A DNA stretch of 64,000 nt from Pseudoruegeria aquimaris (GTDB lineage: Bacteria > Pseudomonadota > Alphaproteobacteria > Rhodobacterales > Rhodobacteraceae), in assembly GCF_900172235.1 (NCBI RefSeq), contig NZ_FWFQ01000007.1:83601-147600 (forward strand), in the 5' to 3' direction. The position numbers and the translations under genes are program-made. The notes beneath the pieces were generated by a model. It had not been told where the DNA came from, searched no databases, and was given only the letters and a program-made list of their open reading frames with translations. How positions within the stretch are numbered: position 1 is the stretch's first letter; every line of letters starts with the position of its first letter. Of this stretch, positions 1 through 8,664 are shown piece by piece.

Positions 1-227
1 TTGGGGAAGCAGCTCGCCGAGCGCGCGTTGAAGGTGAGGGCCGTGCAGGACGGATCCGCGAGGCAGGCCGTCTGGCAGGCGTCGAAGGTCGTGTCGAACA
101 GGCTGGCGATGTCGCCGCCCGGAAGGTCTACATCCTGCTCGGTCACGAGGCGCCGCTCGGGCACGGGCTGTGCGATGGCTGCGGATGCAAGAAAAAAACA
201 AAAAAATCCAAAGAGTATGCGGCGCAT
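1..227 (-). CDS. Alpha-2-macroglobulin-like secreted protein with PAN/Apple-type start (N-terminal fragment)
   Basis: This gene runs off the left edge, so only about 75 codons are visible. Reading the minus strand from ATG at 227 gives an RR-plus-hydrophobic signal peptide ending near an AxA site at about residue 19. A cysteine-spaced segment follows (DACQTACLADPSCTALTFN), which looks like a PAN/Apple module. Rhodobacterales alpha-2-macroglobulin proteins, large periplasmic protease traps, begin in this way; that is family knowledge, and the macroglobulin domains lie outside the window. A purine-rich SD (GGGAGGG, 240-234) sits six bases before the ATG. The overlapping plus-strand frame has no family resemblance. 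A different PAN-domain secreted protein remains possible. Confidence 0.6.
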   Translation of the reverse strand, partial: MRRILFGFFCFFLASAAIAQPVPERRLVTEQDVDLPGGDIASLFDTTFDACQTACLADPSCTALTFNARSASCFP

Positions 228-307
228 GTCTGGCCCTCCCTACCGGGAAAGGCTCTCACAGTGCGGCGCTCAAGGCAAATTCTGGGTTCGGACGTGCCGC
301 CGTGGGC

Positions 308-1105
308 TCAGGATGCCAGCCTGCGGGGGGCGGCTTCCGGGTAGTCCCGCAGGAACACGAGCCGTTCCGGGGTGCTTTCGGCCTGCGACAGCCGGTAGCC
401 GCCGTAGCTGAAATCCCGCAACCCCTCAGGCCGCGTGACGCGCTGATCGATGATGTAGCGGGCCATGGAGCCGCGCGCCTTCTTGGCGAAGAAGCTGACG
501 ACCTTGGCTGTTCCGTCGCGCTCCTCCATGAAAACAGGCTCTATTACGGCTGTTTTCAGGGCGTTCCGATCGACGGCGCCGAAGTATTCCTGCGAGGCAC
601 AGTTCACCAGAGTGTCCGTTCCCGCCGCTTCGGCGGCCTCGTTCAGGGCGTAAGCGATCTTGCTGCCCCAGAAGTCGTAGAGCGATTTCCCTTTGCCGGT
701 TTCCAGGCGGCTTCCCATTTCGAGGCGGTAGGGCTGGATCAGGTCGAGCGGGCGCAGCAGGCCGTAGAGCCCCGACAAGATGCGCAGGTGGGTTTGCGCG
801 AAGCGGAAATCCTCCTGCGATAGGCTTTGCGCGTCCAGCCCGGTGTAGGTGTCGCCCGCGAAGATCAGCGCGGCCTGCTTTGCGTTGCCCGGGTGCGATT
901 CAGGCTCGAATTCGGCGAAACGCTCGGCGTTCAGCCGCGCCAGCTTGTCGGAAAGCTTCATCAGCTTTCCAAGCTTCTCGGCCCCCAACGCGCGGGCATG
1001 TCCGGCCAGTTCATTGGCCTCGGCCTGAAAGGCGGGCAGTGAATGCGGAACGCCTTGTGCCGGGGTTTCGTCGAGTTTCTTGGCGGGGGAAATGACGGTG
1101 AGCAT
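308..1105 (-). CDS. yaaA: Peroxide stress protein YaaA (DUF328/UPF0246)
   Basis: A 265-residue cytoplasmic protein with the diagnostic N-terminus MLTVISPAKKLDETP and full family length (about 257 residues in E. coli). E. coli YaaA limits intracellular free iron under hydrogen peroxide stress and binds DNA; its biochemistry remains incompletely defined. Recognisable family segments include ILSGLYGLLRPLDLIQPYRL in the centre and YIIDQR near residue 220. It lies eight bases downstream of recQ on the same strand, so the two are probably co-transcribed, linking DNA repair and oxidative damage control. Nothing is missing or unusual. Confidence 0.93.
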   Translation of the reverse strand: MLTVISPAKKLDETPAQGVPHSLPAFQAEANELAGHARALGAEKLGKLMKLSDKLARLNAERFAEFEPESHPGNAKQAALIFAGDTYTGLDAQSLSQEDFRFAQTHLRILSGLYGLLRPLDLIQPYRLEMGSRLETGKGKSLYDFWGSKIAYALNEAAEAAGTDTLVNCASQEYFGAVDRNALKTAVIEPVFMEERDGTAKVVSFFAKKARGSMARYIIDQRVTRPEGLRDFSYGGYRLSQAESTPERLVFLRDYPEAAPRRLAS

Positions 1106-1113
1106 GGTATCTT

Positions 1114-3153
1114 TCAGGCGTTCTGCAGCACATCGAAGAAGGCGGGGCCGAAGCGCTCGGCGCGTTTCGCCCCCAGGAGCCGTTCCAGCGCTCCCATGTC
1201 GGGGTCACGTAGGGCGGCGACCTTGGCAAGCAAGCCCGCCGGGCAGGACATCGGCTTGTCGAGCCCGTCGGGCCCGCGGGCAAGCTCCGCCTGCACCTTG
1301 AGAAGCTCGTCGTAGATGCCGCCGGCCGCGCGGCCCGAGAGCGCCCGCCGTGCGGGATGCTCCGGCGCCGGGGCATCGCCGGTGATGACCGACAGGAAGG
1401 CATCGCCGTATTTCTCGAGCTTCGTCGCCCCGACCCCTGTGATCCGCGCCATGGCATCGCGCGTGGCCGGGCGTTTTTCGGCCATTTCGATCAGGGTGCG
1501 ATCGTTGAACACCATGTAGGCGGGGAACCCCGCGGCCTCGGCGAGGGCGCGCCGCTTGGCTTTCAGGGCGGACAGCAGCGGCGCGTCTTCCTCGCTCACG
1601 AGCATCTTGGCCGCCGGCCGGCTCTTCGCCGCCTTCACGGTATCCTTGCGCAGGGTGATGCTTTCCTCGCCCCGCAGGATAGGCCGGGCGGGCTCCGTCA
1701 TGCGCAGGGCGCCGTGGCGTTCCGGATCGGGGCGCACCAGATCCTGCGCCATCATCTGCCGGAAGATCGCCTGCCACTGGCTGCGGGTGAACTCCTTGCC
1801 GACGCCGAATGTGGGCAGCGCATCATGGCCGCGCTCCCGGACCTTCGCCGTTTCGTTGCCGAGCAGGATGTCGGTTAGGTGGCCGGAGCCGAAATACTCG
1901 CCGGTGCGCAGGATCGCCGAAAGCGCTTTGCGCACGGCCTCGGTGGCGTCGAACAGCTCGGGCGGGCTTTCGCAGAGATCACAGTTTCCGCAGGCCGCGC
2001 CGCTTTCGCCGAAGTAGGCGAGCAGGCTCTCGCGCCGGCATTTCTGGGCTTCCGCGAGCCCGAGCAGCGCGTTCAGCCGCGCGTGATCGGCAGCGCGGCG
2101 TTCGGGCGGGGCGAGGCCCTCGTCGATCTGGGCGCGGCGCAGGCGGATGTCGTCGGCGCCGTAGAGCGTCAGGGTTTCGGCGGGCGCCCCGTCGCGGCCG
2201 GCGCGCCCGATCTCCTGGTAGTAGGCCTCGATGGATTTCGGCAGGTCGGCGTGGGCGACCCAGCGGATGTCGGGTTTGTCCACGCCCATGCCGAAGGCCA
2301 CGGTCGCAACGACGATCAGGCCGTCTTCCTGCTGGAATCGTGCCTCTACGGCACGGCGCGCGTCCGGCTCCATGCCGCCATGGTAATGGCAGGCCGGGTG
2401 GCCGTCTTCGCTCAGGGCCTTGGCAAGGCTTTCGGTCTTGGCTCGGGTTGCGCAGTAGACGATGCCGGATTGCCCGCGGCGGGCATCGGCAAAGGCCAGG
2501 ATCTGGCGGCGGGGGCTGTCCTTCGCGGCGAAAGCGAGGTGGATGTTGGGGCGATCGAAACCGTGCAGGAAGGTGTCGGGCGTTTCGCCGTCAAACAGCC
2601 GCGTGATGATCTCCGAGCGGGTCTCGGCATCGGCGGTGGCGGTGAAGGCGGCCAGCGGCACGCCGAGCGCCCGGCGCAATTCGCCGATCCGCAGGTAGTC
2701 GGGGCGGAAATCGTGCCCCCACTGGGAAACGCAGTGCGCCTCGTCCACCGCGATCAGCGAGGTGCCGATCCGGCGCAGCAGTGGCAGGGTTCCCCCCGAG
2801 GCCAGCCGTTCGGGCGCCATGTAGAGTAGCTTGAGGCGGTTCTCGTCGAGCGCCGCGAAGACGGCATCCGTCTCTTCCTCGGTGTTGCCCGAAGTCAGCG
2901 CGCCGGCCTCGACGCCGGCCTCGCGCAACGCCCGGACCTGATCGCGCATCAGGGCGATGAGCGGCGAGATCACCACCGTCACGCCCTCGCGCGCCAGCGC
3001 CGGCAGCTGGTAGCAGAGCGATTTCCCGCCCCCCGTGGGCATGATCGCGAGCGTGTTGCGCCCCGCGATCACCGCGTTCACGATCTCCTCCTGCCCGGGC
3101 CGGAAGGCCGGGAAGCCGAAAACCGAAGAGAGAAGCGTGTCCGCTGCGGGCAT
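1114..3153 (-). CDS. recQ: ATP-dependent DNA helicase RecQ
   Basis: A 679-residue 3'-5' superfamily-2 helicase acting in recombination and replication-fork repair. Visible in order: Walker A PTGGGKSLCYQL (about residue 40), the DEAH box in VDEAHCVSQWGHDFRPDY (about 137), TATAD (motif III), the arginine-finger region YYQEIGRAGRDG, then the zinc-binding cysteines of the RQC domain (CRRESLLAYFG...CGNCDLC, about 375-400). A winged helix and an HRDC domain (about 515-585) follow. The last 90 residues look like a second, weaker HRDC-type helical module, seen in some alphaproteobacterial RecQ proteins. It is the first gene of a likely recQ-yaaA unit. The ATG at 3153 is the natural start. Confidence 0.96.
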   Translation of the reverse strand: MPAADTLLSSVFGFPAFRPGQEEIVNAVIAGRNTLAIMPTGGGKSLCYQLPALAREGVTVVISPLIALMRDQVRALREAGVEAGALTSGNTEEETDAVFAALDENRLKLLYMAPERLASGGTLPLLRRIGTSLIAVDEAHCVSQWGHDFRPDYLRIGELRRALGVPLAAFTATADAETRSEIITRLFDGETPDTFLHGFDRPNIHLAFAAKDSPRRQILAFADARRGQSGIVYCATRAKTESLAKALSEDGHPACHYHGGMEPDARRAVEARFQQEDGLIVVATVAFGMGVDKPDIRWVAHADLPKSIEAYYQEIGRAGRDGAPAETLTLYGADDIRLRRAQIDEGLAPPERRAADHARLNALLGLAEAQKCRRESLLAYFGESGAACGNCDLCESPPELFDATEAVRKALSAILRTGEYFGSGHLTDILLGNETAKVRERGHDALPTFGVGKEFTRSQWQAIFRQMMAQDLVRPDPERHGALRMTEPARPILRGEESITLRKDTVKAAKSRPAAKMLVSEEDAPLLSALKAKRRALAEAAGFPAYMVFNDRTLIEMAEKRPATRDAMARITGVGATKLEKYGDAFLSVITGDAPAPEHPARRALSGRAAGGIYDELLKVQAELARGPDGLDKPMSCPAGLLAKVAALRDPDMGALERLLGAKRAERFGPAFFDVLQNA

Positions 3154-3237
3154 GGCCTGTGGGTATGCTGACGTTTTTCGTTAAGTCTGCTCTACCCTCG
3201 AATCTTTCACACTAACGAAGCGTGAACAAGGGCCGGC

Positions 3238-3525
3238 TCAGAAGAAGAGCGCCGCGTTGTTGGCCAGGATGATGCGCAGGGCGTAGAGGCCGAGAAGGGC
3301 GATCAGCGGCGCCAGATCCAGCCCGCCGGTATCGGGCAGGAACTGCCGGATCCGCCCGTAGACGGGCTCCAGAAGCCGGTTCAGCCCGTACCAGAGCTGC
3401 GCGACAAGGGGTTGCCTCAGGTTCAGAACCTGGAAATTGATCAGCCAGCTCATGATGATATGCGCGATCATGATGAACCATGCCACGTCGATCAGCAGCA
3501 TCAGGATCTGGAATAGCGAGGTCAT
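3238..3525 (-). CDS. YggT family membrane protein
   Basis: A 95-residue integral membrane protein with the YggT pattern: one hydrophobic segment at about 4-27 (ILMLLIDVAWFIMIAHIIMSW), a polar stretch containing LLEPVYGRIRQFLPDTGGLDL, and a second membrane segment at about 70-90. The motif EP[IV]..PIR/IRQ..P is the YggT signature. The frame stays open upstream, but ATG 3525 begins the conserved part and follows an AGGACG-type SD, so the longer frame was rejected. In other bacteria YggT proteins are tied to osmotic tolerance and cell-division membrane functions without a defined mechanism. It is divergent from the thioesterase gene. Confidence 0.85.
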   Translation of the reverse strand: MTSLFQILMLLIDVAWFIMIAHIIMSWLINFQVLNLRQPLVAQLWYGLNRLLEPVYGRIRQFLPDTGGLDLAPLIALLGLYALRIILANNAALFF

Positions 3526-3682
3526 TTGGCGTCCTTTGTCTGTCTTGCGCACCAAACACCTAAGGCCGCCGCCGGGGCATGGCAAGAAGCTGCCGCGACG
3601 TTTCCCTTGTGCGCCGCTTTCCGTGAGGGGAAGGTGCGCCCGAAACGCCCCTTTCCGGGCCCCAGAATAGCCGGACACGCGC

Positions 3683-4219
3683 ATGTACCCTGTCATCCGA
3701 ATGCTCAAGGAAATCGTCATCGCCCGCCGCCGCCCGCCGATGGGCATTCTCGAGGTCAACGAAACCGAACACATCTGCTGGCCTTGGGACATCGACATCT
3801 TCATGGAGCTCAACAACGGCCGCACGCTTACGCTCTACGACTTGGGCCGCATCCCGATGGCGATCCGAATGGGGTTCGACAAGGCTCTGAAAAGGCAGAA
3901 ATGGGGTCTGACGATTGCCGGATCCTCCGTGCGCTATCGCCGCCGGATCCGCATGTTCCAGAAGTTTCGGATGAAAACCCGGGTGATCGGATGGGACGAG
4001 CGTTTCATCTACATCGATCAGACGATGTGGCGAAACGGGGAGTGCACCAGCCAGGCGCTGCTGCGGTCCGCGATCACCGACAGGAACGGGATCGTATCTC
4101 CGGAGAGGTTCTGCGCGGCGGTTGGCGCGGATCCACAAAGCCCACCGTTGCCGGCCTGGGTGGTGGCCTGGATCGAGGCCGAGAATACGCGGGTTTGGCC
4201 CCCGGTCCTTCCGGGGTGA
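3683..4219 (+). CDS. Acyl-CoA thioesterase-like protein (4HBT/THEM6-type hot-dog fold)
   Basis: A 178-residue protein resembling THEM6/4HBT_2-type hot-dog thioesterases. The segment NETEHICWPWDIDIFMELNNGRTLTLYDLGR carries the N-x-R-x-x-x-x-D/Y arrangement found around the hot-dog helix (MELNNGRTL). It is followed by VRYRRRIRMFQKFRMKTRVIGWDERFIYIDQ, the expected antiparallel strands. Such proteins hydrolyse or bind acyl-CoA thioesters; substrate cannot be read from sequence. It is monocistronic, divergent from yggT, with 151 bases to the next gene. A non-catalytic hot-dog protein is the main alternative. Confidence 0.75.
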   Translation: MYPVIRMLKEIVIARRRPPMGILEVNETEHICWPWDIDIFMELNNGRTLTLYDLGRIPMAIRMGFDKALKRQKWGLTIAGSSVRYRRRIRMFQKFRMKTRVIGWDERFIYIDQTMWRNGECTSQALLRSAITDRNGIVSPERFCAAVGADPQSPPLPAWVVAWIEAENTRVWPPVLPG

Positions 4220-4370
4220 ACAGGCTCTGTATCTGAGGGACTCGCCCTAAAGGCGAGCACAAGGCCCCTTGCCCACATCGAACTAATCGGTTTACCTCAA
4301 GTTGGGCAAACCCGGCGCGCGGGCACCGTGCGCTGGCATGATCCGTAAAAGGGTCTATCAGGGGGCGGCG

Positions 4371-5732
4371 ATGACGGAAAACGTGGCGAAACGCCGGGTC
4401 TGGGGCTGGATGATGTTCGATTGGGCCAGCCAGCCCTATGCCACCCTGCTTCTGACCTTCATCTTCGGCCCCTATTTCGCGGAAGTCGTCACGCAGTCTC
4501 TCGTGAACGAGGGGATGGAGCGCCCCGCTGCGGCCGCGCAGGCCCAGGCCTACTGGGGCTACGGGCTGACGGCGACAGGGCTGGCCATCGCCTTTCTCGC
4601 CCCTGTGCTGGGGGCTCTGGCCGATGGCGCCGGGCGAAGGATGCCCTGGATCCGCGTTTTTTCGCTGTTCTACATCGTCGGGGCCGCGGGGCTTTGGTTT
4701 ACCGCGCCAGACCAGTTCAGCGTGCCGCTTGCGCTGATGTTTTTCGGCATCGGGCTTTTCGGTGCGGAGTTTGCCACCATCTTCACGAATGCCCTGCTGC
4801 CGACCCTCGGCCCCCGCGACCAGATCGGGCGGATATCGGGCTCGGGCTGGGCGCTGGGCTACGCCGGCGGCGTGCTGGCGCTGGCGCTGATGCTGCTGTT
4901 CCTCGCCGAGAACGCGAACGGGGTGACGCTTCTGGGCAACCCGCCGGCCCTCGGCCTCGATCCGGAGGCACGCGAGGGCACACGCTCGGTCGGCCCGCTC
5001 ACGGCCGTCTGGTATGCCGTCTTCATGATCCCCTTCTTCCTCTGGGTGAAGGAGCCGCCGGTGCCGCGGGGGGCGGGCGTCCGCCTCGGGGATGCGCTGC
5101 GCGATCTGTGGAACACCCTGTCCTCGCTGCCGAGCAATCCAAGCTTCCTCGCCTATCTCACCTCGTCCATGTTCTACCGGGATGCGCTGAACGGCCTCTA
5201 CACGTTCGGCGGCATCTACGCGCTCGGAGTGCTTGGCTGGTCCGTGGTGGAGATCGGCGTCTTCGGCATCATGGCCGCCATCACCGGCGCGATCTTCGCC
5301 TGGGTGGGGGGGCGCGCCGACCAGCGCTTCGGGCCGCGGCCGGTGATCGTCACCAGCATCATCGCGCATCTCATCGTCTGCGCGCTGATCGTGTCCATTT
5401 CCCGCGACAGCGTGATGGGTGTGCCGCTGCCGGAAGGGTCGAAACTGCCCGACATCCTGTTCTTCGTCTCCGGCGGCGTGATCGGCGCGGCCGGCGGGGC
5501 ACTGCAATCGGCAAGCCGAACGATGCTTGTCCTGCAGGCCAATCCGGCGCGGATGACCGAGGGCTTCGGCCTCTACGCGCTGGCCGGTAAGGCCACCTCC
5601 TTCCTCGCGCCGGCGGCCATCGCCGTCGCATCCGACGTGAGCGGCTCGCAGCGGGTCGGCATCCTTCCCCTGATCGCCCTCTTCCTTATTGGGCTGGTTC
5701 TGTTACGCTGGGTCAAAACACCAAGCGATTAA
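4371..5732 (+). CDS. UMF1/Atg22-like MFS transporter
   Basis: A 453-residue polytopic protein with about 12 hydrophobic segments. Its N-terminus (WMMFDWASQPYATLLLTFIFGPYF) is characteristic of the UMF1 family of the major facilitator superfamily, related to the yeast vacuolar effluxer Atg22. In fungi this family exports amino acids; bacterial substrates are largely undetermined. ATG 4371 was chosen because MTENVAKRRVWGW fits the family start and follows a G-rich SD. A TTG frame opening at 4302 adds residues without resemblance. It stands alone before mepA (28-base gap), with which it may share a transcript. Confidence 0.85.
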   Translation: MTENVAKRRVWGWMMFDWASQPYATLLLTFIFGPYFAEVVTQSLVNEGMERPAAAAQAQAYWGYGLTATGLAIAFLAPVLGALADGAGRRMPWIRVFSLFYIVGAAGLWFTAPDQFSVPLALMFFGIGLFGAEFATIFTNALLPTLGPRDQIGRISGSGWALGYAGGVLALALMLLFLAENANGVTLLGNPPALGLDPEAREGTRSVGPLTAVWYAVFMIPFFLWVKEPPVPRGAGVRLGDALRDLWNTLSSLPSNPSFLAYLTSSMFYRDALNGLYTFGGIYALGVLGWSVVEIGVFGIMAAITGAIFAWVGGRADQRFGPRPVIVTSIIAHLIVCALIVSISRDSVMGVPLPEGSKLPDILFFVSGGVIGAAGGALQSASRTMLVLQANPARMTEGFGLYALAGKATSFLAPAAIAVASDVSGSQRVGILPLIALFLIGLVLLRWVKTPSD

Positions 5733-5760
5733 GCATTACTGATAGAGAAAGAGCAGCCCT

Positions 5761-6630
5761 ATGTTTCGCCAGATGATCGGCGCGCTGTTTGCCCTCTGTC
5801 TGGCAACGAGTGCGCAGGCGGAAACAGCGGCCAAGCAATACTTCGGAAAGGCCACCGGAGGATCCCGACAGAACGCGGCCCCCTACGGCAGTTACGCCAA
5901 GGGCTGCCTCGCAGGCGGTGTGCAACTGCCCGAAACGGGCCCGCGCTGGCAGGCCATGCGCCTGAGCCGCAACCGCAACTGGGGCCATCCCGAAACCATC
6001 AAGTTCATCGAGCGCCTCAGCAAGAAGGCCGCGGCGCAACCGGGCTGGAACGGCCTCTACATCGGCGATATCTCGCAGCCACGGGGCGGCCCGATGCTCT
6101 CGGGCCACCGGTCCCACCAGATCGGGCTGGACATCGACATCTGGATGCGCCCGGCCACCGATCTGAAGCTCTCCCGCCGCACGCGGGAAAACATCTCCTC
6201 CATCTCCATGCGCCGCAACGAAGGAGCCTTCGTGAACGGCAACTGGACCCGGGCGCACCATGAAATCCTGAAGGCCGCCGCGAAAGACAAGGCCGTGGCC
6301 CGGATCTTCGTCTTTCCCGGCGCGAAGGTTCAGATGTGCAAGGACGAGAAGGGCAACAAGGCCTACCTGCGCAAGATCCGCCCGTGGTGGGGCCATCACT
6401 ACCATTTCCACGTGCGCCTTGCCTGCCCCCGCGGGGCCAAGGGCTGCGTCGATCAGGCGCCGCCGCCCAAGGGCGACGGCTGCGCCGAGGCCCAGCAGTG
6501 GGTCGACAACATCCTCAATCCGCCCCCGCCCAAGCCGCGCGATCCCAATGCGCCGGCGCCGAAACCGCGGCGGGAGCTGACACTTGCGGATCTTCCCAAG
6601 CAATGCACAAGCGTCTTGCGGTCGCGTTGA
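5761..6630 (+). CDS. mepA: Penicillin-insensitive murein endopeptidase MepA
   Basis: A 289-residue periplasmic LAS-type metallopeptidase that cleaves D-Ala-meso-DAP crosslinks in peptidoglycan. An N-terminal signal peptide ends near AQA (about residue 20). Zinc-ligand motifs are present: [16 protein letters not shown] (about 115-130) and [12 protein letters not shown] (about 210-220), with conserved cysteines around them. The C-terminal tail is proline-rich. The gene overlaps the next one by 28 bases, implying translational coupling. Family assignment is firm from the paired metal-binding motifs. Confidence 0.95.
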   Translation: MFRQMIGALFALCLATSAQAETAAKQYFGKATGGSRQNAAPYGSYAKGCLAGGVQLPETGPRWQAMRLSRNRNWGHPETIKFIERLSKKAAAQPGWNGLYIGDISQPRGGPMLSGHRSHQIGLDIDIWMRPATDLKLSRRTRENISSISMRRNEGAFVNGNWTRAHHEILKAAAKDKAVARIFVFPGAKVQMCKDEKGNKAYLRKIRPWWGHHYHFHVRLACPRGAKGCVDQAPPPKGDGCAEAQQWVDNILNPPPPKPRDPNAPAPKPRRELTLADLPKQCTSVLRSR

Positions 6631-7499
6631 CCCTGTTCCTGGCCGTGTGCCCGGCGGCGGCCGTCGGCCCCGCCACCTCGGGCCCGCGCGTCGAGCTGAT
6701 GAGCCAGACCGTCTGGCGCGACGGCGATGCGCGGTTCGGCGGGTTCTCTGGGCTGCATGTCTACCCCGGCGGGCTGCGCTTTCTCGCCATCTCCGATCGC
6801 GGCAGCATCGCCGAGGGGCATTTCCTGCGCGCGGGCGGGCGGATCTCGCGGGTGGCGCTGGACAGGCTGCAACCCCTGAACGATCCCGACAAACGCCCCG
6901 TGGCCGGTGGGGCCGGAGATGCCGAGGGGCTTGCCGTTCGCTCCGATGGCCGGATCTTCGTCTCCTTCGAGGGGCAGCACCGGGTCTGGACCTATACCAG
7001 CCCTTCCGGCGAGGCGGCCTGGCTGCCCCGGCATGAAGATTTCAGACGGATGCAGAACAATTCTTCGCTGGAAGCGCTTGCGGTGGATGCGGCCGGGGCG
7101 CTCTATACGCTGCCAGAACGGTCGGGCCGGCTGGACAGGCCCTTCCCCGTCTACCGCTACAGGAAGGGCACTTGGCGGCGGGCCTTTTCCGTGCCCCGGC
7201 ACGGGCCGCATCTGCCGGTAGGGGCCGATATCGGCCCGGACGGGAAATTCTACCTGCTCGAACGCAATCTGAGCGGGCTGCTCGGCTTCGAAACGCGCCT
7301 GCGCCGTTTCACCTTCAGGGGCGGGCAATTGGGTGACGAGGAGATCCTGCTCGCCACGCGCTCCGGCACCCACGACAACCTCGAAGGGCTTTCGGTATGG
7401 CGGGACGGCGACGGAAACCTGCGCTTCACCATGATCTCCGACGACAACTTCAAGCTGTTCCAGCGCACGGAGGTCGTGGAGTATCGAATCCACGAATAG
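6603..7499 (+). CDS. Esterase-like activity of phytase family protein
   Basis: A 298-residue secreted protein. A signal peptide is visible ([20 protein letters not shown]), followed by a beta-propeller-like domain with repeated motifs such as [42 protein letters not shown] and [15 protein letters not shown]. This is the pattern of the 'esterase-like activity of phytase' family; substrates are unknown. ATG 6603 lies inside the 3' end of mepA, and its signal peptide justifies that start over the longer open frame. Coupling to mepA suggests an envelope or phosphate-scavenging role, which is inference. Confidence 0.82.
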   Translation: MHKRLAVALTLFLAVCPAAAVGPATSGPRVELMSQTVWRDGDARFGGFSGLHVYPGGLRFLAISDRGSIAEGHFLRAGGRISRVALDRLQPLNDPDKRPVAGGAGDAEGLAVRSDGRIFVSFEGQHRVWTYTSPSGEAAWLPRHEDFRRMQNNSSLEALAVDAAGALYTLPERSGRLDRPFPVYRYRKGTWRRAFSVPRHGPHLPVGADIGPDGKFYLLERNLSGLLGFETRLRRFTFRGGQLGDEEILLATRSGTHDNLEGLSVWRDGDGNLRFTMISDDNFKLFQRTEVVEYRIHE

Positions 7500-7597
7500 C
7501 TTGCTATTCTGCAAGCGGGCCGTTAAACGCGCGCCCTTAGCGCCCGAACCGCGGCGCCCCAAGTCTCCGCGACCTTGTAAAAAACGGACAACAGAAA

Positions 7598-8221
7598 ATG
7601 CAACGAGCCCTCATTCCCGGCGTTCTCGCCATGGCCGCCATCGTGGTGGCCTCCAACATCCTGGTGCAGTTCCTCTTCGGCAACTGGCTGACCTGGGGTG
7701 CCTTTACCTACCCGCTTGCCTTCCTCGTGACCGATGTGATGAACCGCGTCTACGGTGCCGCCACCGCCCGCAAGGTGGTGTTTGCCGGTTTCGTGACGGG
7801 CATCATCTGTTCCTTCATCGGCACCCAGATCATGGGCGAGTTCGGCCCCCTCGTGACGCTGCGGATCGCGCTTGGCTCCGGCCTCGCCTTCCTGACCGCG
7901 CAGCTGATGGACGTGGCGATCTTCGACCGCCTGCGCGAGGGCCGCTGGTGGCGCGCGCCGCTGGCCTCCACGCTGGTCGGCTCCACGCTGGACACCGCCA
8001 TCTTCTTCACCGTCGCATTCTCGGCCACGCTCACCTTCCTGGAGCCCGGCAACGACGTGTCCTGGGCCGGTGAGATTCTGCCCATCCTCGGCGTCGGGCC
8101 GGAAGCGCCGCTCTGGGTTTCTCTCGCGATTGCCGACTGGATGGTCAAACTGGCGCTCGCATTGATCGCTTTGGTGCCGTTTCGCGCAATCGTGCACCGT
8201 TTGATGCCAGATGCTGCGTAA
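7598..8221 (+). CDS. Queuosine precursor transporter (YhhQ/VUT family)
   Basis: A 207-residue membrane protein with about six hydrophobic segments. It carries the YhhQ hallmark LVTDVMNRVYGAATARKVV (residues about 42-60) and later ITAQLMD.AIFDRLR- and STLVGSTLDTAIFF-type segments. YhhQ imports preQ0/preQ1 for queuosine tRNA modification in E. coli. A 98-base leader precedes it. I examined that leader for a preQ1 riboswitch and did not find the consensus (see rejected items). No other queuosine gene lies nearby. Confidence 0.88.
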   Translation: MQRALIPGVLAMAAIVVASNILVQFLFGNWLTWGAFTYPLAFLVTDVMNRVYGAATARKVVFAGFVTGIICSFIGTQIMGEFGPLVTLRIALGSGLAFLTAQLMDVAIFDRLREGRWWRAPLASTLVGSTLDTAIFFTVAFSATLTFLEPGNDVSWAGEILPILGVGPEAPLWVSLAIADWMVKLALALIALVPFRAIVHRLMPDAA

Positions 8222-8247
8222 AATGTTTTGACAAACACCAGATCTGT

Positions 8248-8290
8248 GGCACCCTCCTATTACGTTCAGAACAACCAGAAAGGAGGTGCC
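8248..8290 (+). promoter_or_regulatory. SD-sequestering hairpin upstream of a mini-ORF
   Basis: GGCACCCTCCT at 8248-8258 can pair with AGGAGGTGCC at 8281-8290 (ten pairs with one bulged C), enclosing a 22-base loop. The 3' arm is the Shine-Dalgarno sequence of the mini-ORF at 8292, so translation would be masked when the stem forms. This arrangement is directly visible. That it works as a thermosensor, leader or regulatory RNA is inference. Confidence 0.45.
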
Positions 8291-8291
8291 A

Positions 8292-8348
8292 ATGATCATT
8301 GGGAAACAGGAGCAGCTGGTGAAGGTTACGAGCGAGGTGAAAGTTTAG
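8292..8348 (+). CDS. Putative 18-codon mini-ORF with strong SD
   Basis: ATG 8292 follows AAAGGAGGTG with a five-base spacer, one of the best SD sequences in the window. The frame reads approximately MIIGKQEQLVKVTSEVKV before a TAG near 8346-8348. The peptide has no recognisable family. It lies between the queuosine-precursor transporter and arfB, is preceded by a hairpin that buries its SD, and is followed at 8428 by a strong terminator. Together these suggest a free-standing short transcript of about 200 nt. It could encode a small protein or be a regulatory RNA with an incidental ORF. Confidence 0.3.
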   Translation: MIIGKQEQLVKVTSEVKV

Positions 8349-8427
8349 GGGGCAGCCCCTCTATGCAATCCCTGGCTTCGGGCTCTGCTATCTAGGAGTA
8401 CCGCTTGCCACCTCCAATTCTCGAGAG

Positions 8428-8466
8428 GAGCCCCCGCGCAGATGCCGCGGGGGCTCTTTCATTTTT
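8428..8466 (+). terminator. Rho-independent terminator
   Basis: An 11-bp perfect stem (GAGCCCCCGCG / CGCGGGGGCTC, seven-base loop) is followed by TTTCATTTTT. It ends transcription from the transporter and/or the mini-ORF unit at 8248-8348. Confidence 0.85.
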
Positions 8467-8478
8467 GGCACAAGTCGG

Positions 8479-8655
8479 TTGAAGGCACCTGTTGCGCAAA
8501 AAAACAGATACGCGCCTGCCCGTCTCGTCGCGCCACGGCTGTGTTTCAAGCCCAATCGCAGGTGCGCTCCGCTCCCGCCCGGGCCGCCGCTCATCGACAA
8601 ATATTTCAAGGTGGCTTTCGTTCCCGATCTGGTCGCCCGCCGCATGCGCCGCTAG
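8479..8655 (+). CDS. Possible small hypothetical protein
   Basis: A frame from TTG 8479 to TAG 8655 gives about 58 residues, basic and proline-rich, ending in DKYFKVAFVPDLVARRMRR. The second half has coding-like third positions, but there is no convincing SD and no known family. It ends ten bases before arfB. It may be spurious; it is listed because it occupies the otherwise gene-free stretch 8222-8664. Confidence 0.2.
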   Translation: MKAPVAQKNRYAPARLVAPRLCFKPNRRCAPLPPGPPLIDKYFKVAFVPDLVARRMRR

Positions 8656-8664
8656 GGTGCGCCC

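Noticed and set aside
4241..4257. CTCGCC-CTAAA-GGCGAG hairpin after the thioesterase gene
   Set aside because: Only six pairs and no U-run, so it was not called a terminator.
7540..7597. PreQ1-like hairpin with A-rich tail before the queuosine-precursor transporter gene
   Set aside because: A CGCGG/CCGCG stem with a 12-base loop and a TAAAAAAC tail resembles preQ1-I in size, but the loop lacks the conserved pairing and the tail pairing (GTCT with GGAC) is in the wrong place.
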